In this document: positions 24,988-33,333 of the stretch, piece by piece
Numbering within the stretch: the stretch's first letter is position 1
Layout: the number at the start of each line of letters is the position of its first letter
Source of the DNA: Mucilaginibacter sp. KACC 22773
GTDB lineage: Bacteria > Bacteroidota > Bacteroidia > Sphingobacteriales > Sphingobacteriaceae
Assembly: GCF_028736215.1 (NCBI RefSeq)
Contig: NZ_CP117883.1
Location: 4,278,001 to 4,342,000 of the forward strand
Length of the DNA stretch: 64,000 bases
Reading direction: 5' to 3'
The notes under the pieces: model-generated
The model's database searches: none
What the model saw: the letters and a program-made list of their open reading frames with translations, nothing else
What the model was told of the DNA's origin: nothing
Made by a program: the position numbers and the translations under genes

Positions 24988-26826
24988 TTACTCTACTGTA
25001 ACTGATTTGGCAAGGTTACGTGGCTGGTCAACATTACAGCCCCTGAGCACGGCGGTATGGTATGCCAGCAGTTGCAAGGGTATAGTTGCCAATAGTGGCA
25101 AAAACGCTTCATCTGCGCCAGGTATCTCTATACAATAATCTGCCATGTTTTTCACCGTCACATCGCCCTGGGTAACAATAGCTATTACAATCCCTTTTCG
25201 GGCTTTAACCTCCTGGATATTACTTATAACCTTGTCATATGATGAGTTTTGAGTAGCGATGAATACCACTGGCATAGCTTCGTCAATCAACGCTATAGGG
25301 CCATGTTTCATTTCTGCCGCCGGGTATCCTTCGGCGTGGATATAGGAGATCTCCTTGAGCTTTAATGCTCCCTCTAACGCCACCGGGAAGCCGCTGCCAC
25401 GACCAAGGAACAAGCAATTGGAGGCGTCTTTAATTTTCAACGCAATATTTTTTATCAAATCATTATCCTGAAGAAGCGTTTGAATTTTGTCGGGAATTGT
25501 TTCAAGTTCAGATAACAAATAAATAAGTTTTGACGACGAGATAGTACCTTTTTGTTGAGCTATATACAAAGCCAATATTGTAAGTACGGTAACTTGCGCC
25601 GTAAAAGCTTTTGTTGAGGCTACTCCAATTTCGGGGCCCGCGTGCGTATAAACTCCGGCGTGGGTAATTCGGGGTATAGAAGCGCCAACAACATTGCAGA
25701 TACCTAAAATTGTGGCACCTTTTTCTTTCGCAATTTCTATCGCGGCCATCGTATCTGCAGTTTCACCGGATTGAGAGATTGCCAATACAACGTCCCTTTC
25801 AGTTATTATCGGGTTTCGGTATCTAAATTCCGAAGCATATTCTACCTCAACAGAAACACGCCCATATTCTTCAATCAGGTACTCCCCCGCCAAACCTGCA
25901 TGCCAGGAAGTACCGCATGCAACAATAATTATCCGGTCAATATTTTTCAGCTTATCAGCGTATTCTTTTAGCCCTCCTAACTCCACTCTGCCAATTTTCG
26001 GAAATATACGTCCCCTCATACAATCTGTTACAGAGCGTGGCTGCTCAAATATTTCCTTTAACATAAAATGTTCAAAGCCCCCTTTTTCAAGAGACTCCAA
26101 CTTCATTTCAAGCTCTTGTATCAATGGTGTCTGGACAACATTATCAAGTTGCTTAACCAATAGTTCGTCACGCTTTATGAGCGCTATTTCATTATCTTTT
26201 AAATAGATAACGTTTTTTGTATATGCAATAATCGGTGTTGCGTCCGACGCGATAAAATATTCGCCTTTGCCAACCCCAATAACCAGGGGGCTACCCTTTC
26301 GCGCGGCAACTAATTGCCCGGGATTTTCCCGGTCCAAAATCACAATGGCATAAGCACCTATTACGGTATTCAAAGCCAAACGAACAGCCTCCATCAGATC
26401 AGTTTGTTCAATATTTTGAATTTCTTCAATCAGGTGAATCAGCACCTCGGTATCCGTTTCACTTTTAAAATGATGTCCGCGGTTAATCAGCTCTTCTTTC
26501 AGCGTGGCATAATTTTCGATGATACCATTATGAATAATGTGCAACCTGTTATCATTCGACGTGTGGGGATGAGAGTTAACATCAGACGGCGCACCATGGG
26601 TAGCCCAGCGGGTGTGGCCAATGGCTACGTGTCCGCTTTTATCTTCAGCTTCAGTAAAAGCTTCAAGCGACGACACTTTGCCAATCTTTTTATAAATACT
26701 AAAACCTACCTGATTTATAATGGCAATACCGGTGCTATCATACCCACGATATTCCAATCTTTTAAGGCCATTTATTACAATTGGCCAGGCATCACGAAAT
26801 CCTATATAAGCTACTATTCCACACAT
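24988..26826 (-). CDS. glmS: Glutamine-fructose-6-phosphate aminotransferase (isomerising)
   Basis: 612 residues, full length. The class II glutaminase domain starts MCGIVAYIG with Cys2 as nucleophile. TRWATHG, HNGIIEN and ETDTEVL follow. Two SIS domains carry IVACGTSWHA, AISQSGETADT and FLGRGSGFPVALEGALKLKE. The C-terminus NLAKSVTVE is the conserved substrate-site tail. It makes glucosamine-6-phosphate, the first step to UDP-GlcNAc for cell wall and EPS amino sugars. It is a separate unit with a terminator. A possible minus-strand -7 box (TAAATTTG, 26880-26873) lies upstream without a well-spaced TTG. Confidence 0.96.
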   Translation of the reverse strand: MCGIVAYIGFRDAWPIVINGLKRLEYRGYDSTGIAIINQVGFSIYKKIGKVSSLEAFTEAEDKSGHVAIGHTRWATHGAPSDVNSHPHTSNDNRLHIIHNGIIENYATLKEELINRGHHFKSETDTEVLIHLIEEIQNIEQTDLMEAVRLALNTVIGAYAIVILDRENPGQLVAARKGSPLVIGVGKGEYFIASDATPIIAYTKNVIYLKDNEIALIKRDELLVKQLDNVVQTPLIQELEMKLESLEKGGFEHFMLKEIFEQPRSVTDCMRGRIFPKIGRVELGGLKEYADKLKNIDRIIIVACGTSWHAGLAGEYLIEEYGRVSVEVEYASEFRYRNPIITERDVVLAISQSGETADTMAAIEIAKEKGATILGICNVVGASIPRITHAGVYTHAGPEIGVASTKAFTAQVTVLTILALYIAQQKGTISSSKLIYLLSELETIPDKIQTLLQDNDLIKNIALKIKDASNCLFLGRGSGFPVALEGALKLKEISYIHAEGYPAAEMKHGPIALIDEAMPVVFIATQNSSYDKVISNIQEVKARKGIVIAIVTQGDVTVKNMADYCIEIPGADEAFLPLLATIPLQLLAYHTAVLRGCNVDQPRNLAKSVTVE

Positions 26827-27504
26827 AATTTTGAGTTTTATTTTAATACTCTTAAGTAATTATTTACAAACTCAAATTTATTTAATTGTATAACAGCATA
26901 TTACAAAACAAAAGAATTGAACACCGATTGTAAATTATATGAAAAATTACACAAAAGGTGTAAAATACCTTATCGTTAAAATTTACATTACCTATGTAGT
27001 TTGTGTTAATTAGAAAGCCATGGCAACTACCGGATTTAATAGATAAGCAGTGCCAATACCGATGACGACAGCATAAAACTTTGTCATAACTATTTAAGCG
27101 TCAACCTAACTAATACCCTTTTACACAAATGGAAATAATTTTACCATTTGTGTGAAAGGGTTGACTATCCTTTACAATTTATTTTCAAATAAACACGCGG
27201 ATAAAAAATTGAAAATCTATTGAATACATTTGTTAAATCAAAACCCAAAATGAGCGCGTGTTTGTTGTTCAGATGCAAAAACGATTATAACAAACATATA
27301 CCGCTCAGTTTCTTAATAATGGTTTGTTTATAATATCCGGCTCATGTAACCGGCATTGCGAATGCTATTGCCAGCATTAATTTATCAATGATGTTTATTG
27401 TAAAAGAACCTTACTCCCACTATTATAATTCTGTCCTGATACAATTTTAAAACAAAAACAACACGTACCTGGGCCTATTTCAATACCGATTAAAAAATAC
27501 AAAA
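26827..27504. other. Divergent intergenic region between glmS and the plus-strand GT2 gene
   Basis: 678 AT-rich bases without a convincing gene. It contains a stem-loop with arms 27125-27134 (ACACAAATGG) and 27146-27155 (CCATTTGTGT) around 11 bases. It must contain the promoters for both flanking genes, but neither could be fixed. Confidence 0.45.
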
Positions 27505-28362
27505 ATGATTAAAGAGAATTTCATGCTAAGTGTCGCCTGCACAACTTACAATCAGGATAAATTTATTACTCAAACAATTGAAAGCTTTTTAATGCAGCAG
27601 ACAAATTTCCCGTTTGAGATTGTAGTGGGCAATGATTGCTCTACTGATAACACCGCGGCCATATTGCAATCGTTTAAAAAAAAATATCCCGGCAAAATAA
27701 AGGTAGTTACTGCAATTAAAAATGTTGGTGCTCATCAAAACATGATTGATACGCTGGATGCTTGTACCGGAAAATACATTGCCCTTTGTGATGGTGATGA
27801 CTACTGGACAAACCCACTGAAACTACAAAAACAAGTGGATTTTTTAGAGCAAAACCCCGAATATATTATTTGCTGCCATTACACGCGCGTAATTGACACC
27901 GACGGAAATACTTTATACGTTGCGCCAAAACCGGTACCACTAATACACACCTATCATGATTTACTCACAGGCAAGCAGGTTGAAACAAAAACTGCAACTG
28001 TGGTTTACCGTAACTTAAAAAAAATTAACCAGTTGTTTCATCAACCCTGGTATTTTAGTTGTTTTGCAGCCGACAAATTCTTTAAAATATTTTCAACTTC
28101 TGTTACAGGCGGTAAAATATATGTAATGCCCGAGGTAATGAGTTGCTACCGTAATCATGTTGGCGGTATTTGGAGCATGATTAAAACAGAGGCAAGGATG
28201 GAAATGGTAATCAGCGATTTTAACCTGATTATAAAACATTTTAGCTATAATGGCATTCAACGGGCAAAGTTGTTGTTGTTGTATATTAACAGGTATCTGT
28301 TATTTGAATTGAAGAGACACCGTTTTCAAAAAATATACAATACGGTAAAATTCCTGATTTAA
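27505..28362 (+). CDS. GT2-family glycosyltransferase (paralogue of 15804-16661)
   Basis: 285 residues. LSVACTTYNQDKF, VVGNDCSTDNT and CDGDDYWTN mark the GT-A fold and its metal site. Whole-length alignment by eye to the GT2 at 15804-16661 shows the same blocks, including KLQKQVDFL, CCHYTRVI, KTATV(L/V)YRNL and MPEVMSCYRNH, and the same length. It is on the opposite strand to the EPS operon, isolated by large gaps. It could be an alternative branch-adding transferase or a duplicated relic that still has an intact frame. Confidence 0.88.
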   Translation: MIKENFMLSVACTTYNQDKFITQTIESFLMQQTNFPFEIVVGNDCSTDNTAAILQSFKKKYPGKIKVVTAIKNVGAHQNMIDTLDACTGKYIALCDGDDYWTNPLKLQKQVDFLEQNPEYIICCHYTRVIDTDGNTLYVAPKPVPLIHTYHDLLTGKQVETKTATVVYRNLKKINQLFHQPWYFSCFAADKFFKIFSTSVTGGKIYVMPEVMSCYRNHVGGIWSMIKTEARMEMVISDFNLIIKHFSYNGIQRAKLLLLYINRYLLFELKRHRFQKIYNTVKFLI

Positions 28363-28989
28363 TCTGCAAATACACCATTGACCTAATAGGAATGGTAAAT
28401 CCCAATTACCAAAAGCCTATACACCTTATCCGTACTGCTTCACAGAGTTAAGTACAATTAATGCCACAGGCCCGGCTTTAAGCATTACCCGGGGCCTGTT
28501 GCCTCAATAACTACAAGTCAACTTAATTTAACCATTTTCAATCAAGCCTATATTGGCCCGGGTACCAGAGGGTTGCTAAATCACAAAAAATATACTAAAG
28601 GTGAAGAATCCCCTTCTCGACACCCTACATTTCAGGGCAAACGCATCTAATTGGGTTAACATAACTTAACACATTTCAAATAAAACATTTACAAGTATTT
28701 AATAATCAATGTTTTATATTTTATCATGGTTAACACTAAGCCGATTGCGCAATTTAAGCGCCTCCAAATATTTGTGCCTGGTGTTGGCCAATACAAGTCA
28801 CTTGAGTAACTCCATCATTTAACCAGGATCAGGCAATAAAACAAGGTATCCCTTTATGCTCATATCTTCCCCACGCCATAAGCTTATTCCGTGGGCTATT
28901 ATTAAATAACAGCTTATCGCCGTTAACTATTTAGTTGAGTTTACCTGCACTACATTTCTATTAATTCTTTTTTTCTAACTAAAATCATT
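28363..28989. other. Intergenic region after the plus-strand GT2 gene
   Basis: 627 bases without a supported gene. A GC-rich hairpin (arms 28466-28475 ACAGGCCCGG and 28489-28499 with one bulged base) lies about 100 bases after the GT2 stop and may terminate it, although it has no good U-run. Short minus-strand open stretches around 28700-28870 are broken by stops and could be gene debris. Confidence 0.4.
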
Positions 28990-30066
28990 ATGGGTTACAA
29001 ACAATTTACCATCCGGGATAAAGATGGCTGGGATGCCTATATACATCGTGCATATACTCACGATGTTTTCCATAGCTGGCACTACCACTCTTTAAACAAA
29101 GAAGGCGAGCAACTTCTTTTTGTTTATGAACAGGGCCATCTTTTTATTGCTCTCCCGGTAATAAAAAGGAAGATAGAAAATTCTCTTTTTTTTGATATGA
29201 CCTCTGTTTATGGTTATGGCGGGCCGGTGTCAAATGTCGATTTGCGCACCGTACCGGCGAGCATAATCCCGGCTTTCAAGCAGGCTTTTACTGATTTTAT
29301 GAGACGTGAGAATGCGATTTGCATATTCACCCGACTTCATCCTTTCCTGAATCAGGATTACGTACTTGACAGCATTGGCGGCTTAAAAAGCAATGGTACA
29401 ACCTTATACATCGATCTGTCGATATCCATTGAGGATCAGAGAAATAAATACGAAAAAAGACTTTCCCGGCAAATAAGAAAAATGCGCGAAAAAGGCTATA
29501 TCATAAAAGATAATAACAGCCCCGACGATGTGAAATATTTTATAGATATGTACTATAAAAATATGGATCGGGTAAATGCCTCGCCAAATTATTACTTCGA
29601 CGAAAAATACTTTTCTGACATTATTAACATGGAAGGCTATGAAAACAAGCTTATCCTGATATATGACGGCACAGAACTCATTTGCGGCGCGGTTTTATTG
29701 CTTTCAGAAAACATCATCAGAAATCATCTTTCAGCCACGTCGCCCGATTATTTAAAAGAATCGCCAAGTAAATTACTTACCGACGAGATAAGTATGATTG
29801 GGCGCAGGCTTGGCAAAAAAATCTTTCACCTGGGTGGCGGAGTAGGCGGAAAAGAAGATTCGTTATTTGAATTCAAAAGGTATTTTTCGGATTTACAAAT
29901 AACCGACCGGATATGGTGTTATGTTAACGACCATGAAGCATATAACGCCCTTGTAGCAAAAAATTCGTCGGAAGCCGGTTCAGGGTCGGCATATTTTCCG
30001 TTGTATCGCCGCCCGGCTCCTAAAGCAGAGACAGTAGTCCCAATTATCAATACAACCATTATTTAA
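28990..30066 (+). CDS. FemAB/BioF2-like GNAT-fold protein
   Basis: 358 residues without signal peptide. The first half has HDVFHSWHYHSLNKEG and SVYGYGGPVSN, the latter typical of the FemAB-like double-GNAT family. The second half has KYEKRLSRQIRKMREKGY, ICGAVLLLSENIIRNHLSATSPDYL and FHLGGGVGGKEDSLFEFKRYFS. Members transfer amino acids or acyl groups to cell-envelope acceptors. It is followed after 21 bases by the PhyH-like gene, likely as one transcription unit. The EPS operon holds a shorter related protein at 6974-7705. Substrate unknown. Confidence 0.75.
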   Translation: MGYKQFTIRDKDGWDAYIHRAYTHDVFHSWHYHSLNKEGEQLLFVYEQGHLFIALPVIKRKIENSLFFDMTSVYGYGGPVSNVDLRTVPASIIPAFKQAFTDFMRRENAICIFTRLHPFLNQDYVLDSIGGLKSNGTTLYIDLSISIEDQRNKYEKRLSRQIRKMREKGYIIKDNNSPDDVKYFIDMYYKNMDRVNASPNYYFDEKYFSDIINMEGYENKLILIYDGTELICGAVLLLSENIIRNHLSATSPDYLKESPSKLLTDEISMIGRRLGKKIFHLGGGVGGKEDSLFEFKRYFSDLQITDRIWCYVNDHEAYNALVAKNSSEAGSGSAYFPLYRRPAPKAETVVPIINTTII

Positions 30067-30087
30067 TTCCTCGATAAAATAAATATT

Positions 30088-30891
30088 ATGAAAAATAAAT
30101 TTAATTATTCTGAAGCCGATCTGGCAACTTTTGACACCATTATGGCTGACTGCGGCTGGATTGTTTACGAAGACGCGTTGGATGTGGATTTTGTTGATGA
30201 GATTGCCAATTCGTTAGTTAATGCTTATGATGAGCGAAGAAAAATCCAGGTAAAAAATGGTATTGCGGCAGTCATGAACGGCACATTACATCATCTTGTT
30301 GAAAAAGATGCATTCTCCCTAAAATTTCTGGATCAAAAATATTGTGACAGCCAAATAAGGCATTTTTTAGACGGCAACTATATCCTCAATTCCCTGGGCG
30401 CAGTAATTAATTTAAAAGGCGACAACCCCTATGTTCAAAACATTCATCGGGATATTCGAAGTTATACCGGCAATTTTAAGCTAATGATTCAGATGATGGT
30501 TATCCTGGATGATTTTACCCTCGAAAACGGAGCAACTCATTTTCTTTCGGGCTCGCACCATTCTAAAGAAAAACCCGAAGCCGACTTTTTTTACAAAAAC
30601 TCTGACCGTGCGATTGTAAAAAAAGGAAGTATTATTTTATTTGACTCCAACCTGTGGCACGCCAGCGGAAAAAACCATACCAATGGACAAAGGCGTACGC
30701 TTACCATGGCTTTTACGCGGCCATTTTTTAAACAGCAATTGGATTACCCCCGGGCATTAGGCTACACATTTGGTGAAGGATTAAATGAAAGTTTGCGACA
30801 GGTTTTAGGTTATAACGCACGAACACCAGAAAACCTGGATGAATATTATCAACCTGTAGAAAAAAGAATGTACCAACCAGGTCAGGGTTAA
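30088..30891 (+). CDS. PhyH-type Fe(II)/2-oxoglutarate-dependent dioxygenase
   Basis: 267 residues. NIHRDIRS near residue 120 supplies the HxD pair of the iron site; LWHASGKN near residue 190 supplies the distal His, and GQRRTLTM just after it the arginine expected to hold 2-oxoglutarate. So all iron ligands are present. The family hydroxylates small molecules and some sugars or lipids. The N-terminal 54 residues match the truncated paralogue at 1-162. Pairing with the FemAB-like gene upstream suggests a two-step decoration, for example of an acyl or aminoacyl group; that is inference. Confidence 0.82.
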   Translation: MKNKFNYSEADLATFDTIMADCGWIVYEDALDVDFVDEIANSLVNAYDERRKIQVKNGIAAVMNGTLHHLVEKDAFSLKFLDQKYCDSQIRHFLDGNYILNSLGAVINLKGDNPYVQNIHRDIRSYTGNFKLMIQMMVILDDFTLENGATHFLSGSHHSKEKPEADFFYKNSDRAIVKKGSIILFDSNLWHASGKNHTNGQRRTLTMAFTRPFFKQQLDYPRALGYTFGEGLNESLRQVLGYNARTPENLDEYYQPVEKRMYQPGQG

Positions 30892-31178
30892 TTGATAGTT
30901 TTCTTATAAGTAACCCAGCTTCAAAACCAATATAATCGGAAGGGCGTTTGAAGCACAATGTTATAAAAAATGGATTCATAGAAAATTACACTCCACTATT
31001 TAAGATAACGTTGTAATTGTCAATTATGAAGGAGAATTACAGCCAAATATGTATCTCCTATAATGTGCTAATAAAATCACAATCCGGTGATGAAATGCGA
31101 AATATAGTTGCGGTCGATATTTTCTAAAAGAAACAGTTACCAACAACCTTTATAAAAAATGGGGGCTTGATACCAAAG

Positions 31179-33332
31179 CTATAGCTCTGTCATTGCTTTG
31201 AAAGTTACCTTACCAACATTATCTGGTTTCCCTTTTAATGCCGGGGTAATTGTGCCTTTTAATTTCCCGTTTACTTTGCTCACCATGATCTTCCGGAAGC
31301 TGTAATTACCCTTTTCATAATCATATGTTTCTCCGTCATCATCATATAAAGAATAAGTACCCGGTTTGCTGCCATAATACCTCAGCTCCAGGTCAACCTT
31401 CTGCCCTACTTTGGGCGCGTGCAGCATTACGGGCATCATGGGGATAATACCGCCGTCCTTTACATAAACCGGTATTTTATCCAGGCCCGGCGTAACGTTG
31501 ATGACTTCTCCGTCACCTGCGTACTTCCCTGTGTAAAAATCGTACCATTTACCCTTTGGCAAGATCACTTTTCTGCTGGTTTGCCCGGCAAATATTGGTG
31601 CTACCAGCAAATATTCGCCGGCCATGTACTGGTCTTTAACCTCTTTGGTTATGGCCTCTTCATAAGGATTTTCCTCCAGGTTTACTTTTCTGTTTTCATT
31701 TTTAGCTTCCCCTCCAACAAAGCCATCTTCCAGGTACATGGCCCGGAAAGGCGGGATGCCTTCAAAGTGATATTTGGCAAATTCGCTATACCAGTAAGGC
31801 ATCATCTGCATGCGCAGGTTGGCCATTGTTTTTACCTGCTCTGCAACCTCCGGGAACGACCATGGCTTGGTACCGCTGGCCCAGGCATTAATCATCGCCA
31901 TAGGCGAAAAAACATTCGACTGAAACCGGCGTAACCATTCCTCGCCGGTTTTGGAGGAACGTACCTCGGGCGTCCATAACACACCTGCAAAACCACTGTT
32001 TACCAATGCTGTTATAAAATCGCGGTGATCGTAATAGTCGTTATAGATAACATAAGGGAACGATGAACCACCGCCATTTGAGGCGCGAACCAGGCCAAAT
32101 GTACGTTGATTACGTTCATGGTAAATTTGGCTGGTGTAACGTTGCATCATCAAGCCATACGTCTGACGCATTTGTTCGGCATCGTGGCCTGACGGGAAAG
32201 TTGCTACGTCGGGCCATAAATAATTATCCCCGCCATCAACCTCATCCATTTTATAGCCGCTGATGCCAATATCTATTTTGCCTTTTTCCAGTTCGCCAAA
32301 AAAGATCTTACGTGCTGCGGGCATACTTATATCAGGTACAATGCCGTTCCAAACCGTATGCGTACCACTGTAAGGTAAAATACTTTTATAAACAGGTGCC
32401 TCCGGAGATACATAAGGATTAGTCCATAAATTGAGCCTGATATTCTTTTTCAGCATATCCTGTATAAAACCTTTAGGATCAGGGAACCGGCTTGCATCCC
32501 ACTCAAAAGTACAGGGGTATGATTTACTTTGCCAGCCTGGCTCAAGCCCGATAAAATCCAATGGATAACCCTTTTCCTCAAATGCCTTTGCTTCGGCTGC
32601 AACACCCTGCGCATCGGTTAAACGCTGCATACGCTGTGTAAAGCCCAGGCCCCAGCGTGGTGGTAAACAACCGCCGCCGTTTAGCAAATTATAACGCCGT
32701 ACGGCATCTAAAGTAGTTGGACCAGCAAATACATAGATCTCTACCCCGGAAGCGGGCACCAGCATTTCCACACCATCTGAATATGGGTGCGAGCTCCATG
32801 TTTTATCAAGATTCCTGTCTTTTACTTCGGGAGGTACTTTACTGTCGCGCCTTACTGCTGTACCGGCATATACGTCGATATACCTGGCCGAGTTGATAAA
32901 CACACCATAACCATTTGATGATACATAAAAAGGTGTGGGTGCATGGGTGCGCCCATTATCCTTACCGGCATAATTGTCAACATGCAGCGTAAGCACTTTG
33001 CCGCGCTGAAATACTGTCTGGAAATTTAAACCGAAACCAAACAACTGCTCTTTTTTTTCCAATGGAAAGCGCAGGTAAGTTTTACCACCCTGTACACTAC
33101 CGGTGATCTCCTGCTGTGGCAAAGGGAAGGCGGCCCCTGGCATTTGCGCTAAACCGGCATGATAGGGTTGTACCCCGGCCACTTTCAGTAAGTCAAATTC
33201 TTCGGGCTTACCTATAATGCCTTTCCATATTCCGGGTTCTATTTCCGTCCAGGCGATGGATTGCGCGTGAAGCTCCGCGATGAAACTCCCAAACAAACAA
33301 ATCAGCCAAAAGCATTTCAATTTTTTCATCAT
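31179..33332 (-). CDS. GH31-family alpha-glycosidase
   Basis: About 717 residues from MMKKLKCFWLIC, with a signal peptide ending AELHAQ. The beta-sandwich FGFGLNFQTVFQRG and then the (beta/alpha)8 barrel follow: LPPRWGLGFTQRMQR, GYPLDFIGLEPGWQS, ISGYKMDEVDGGDN with the likely nucleophile Asp, and NSGFAGVLWTPEVR. The C-terminal sandwich has YLLVAPIFAGQ and LPKGKWYDFYTG. The KMDEVDG motif differs from the usual DMNE of glucosidases, so the enzyme may act on xylosyl or galactosyl groups; specificity is uncertain. It is the last gene of the PUL operon, starting just after the GH95 stop. The longer upstream start overlaps GH95 and is rejected. Confidence 0.88.
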   Translation of the reverse strand: MMKKLKCFWLICLFGSFIAELHAQSIAWTEIEPGIWKGIIGKPEEFDLLKVAGVQPYHAGLAQMPGAAFPLPQQEITGSVQGGKTYLRFPLEKKEQLFGFGLNFQTVFQRGKVLTLHVDNYAGKDNGRTHAPTPFYVSSNGYGVFINSARYIDVYAGTAVRRDSKVPPEVKDRNLDKTWSSHPYSDGVEMLVPASGVEIYVFAGPTTLDAVRRYNLLNGGGCLPPRWGLGFTQRMQRLTDAQGVAAEAKAFEEKGYPLDFIGLEPGWQSKSYPCTFEWDASRFPDPKGFIQDMLKKNIRLNLWTNPYVSPEAPVYKSILPYSGTHTVWNGIVPDISMPAARKIFFGELEKGKIDIGISGYKMDEVDGGDNYLWPDVATFPSGHDAEQMRQTYGLMMQRYTSQIYHERNQRTFGLVRASNGGGSSFPYVIYNDYYDHRDFITALVNSGFAGVLWTPEVRSSKTGEEWLRRFQSNVFSPMAMINAWASGTKPWSFPEVAEQVKTMANLRMQMMPYWYSEFAKYHFEGIPPFRAMYLEDGFVGGEAKNENRKVNLEENPYEEAITKEVKDQYMAGEYLLVAPIFAGQTSRKVILPKGKWYDFYTGKYAGDGEVINVTPGLDKIPVYVKDGGIIPMMPVMLHAPKVGQKVDLELRYYGSKPGTYSLYDDDGETYDYEKGNYSFRKIMVSKVNGKLKGTITPALKGKPDNVGKVTFKAMTEL

Positions 33333-33333
33333 G

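Noticed and set aside
26314..26859. 181-codon plus-strand frame
   Set aside because: Antisense to the N-terminal domain of glmS, which is certain.
28700..28870. Minus-strand open stretches (for example ending KYLEALKLRNRLSVNHDKI)
   Set aside because: They look protein-like over short distances but have stops, no start and no recognised family; may be debris, so not called.
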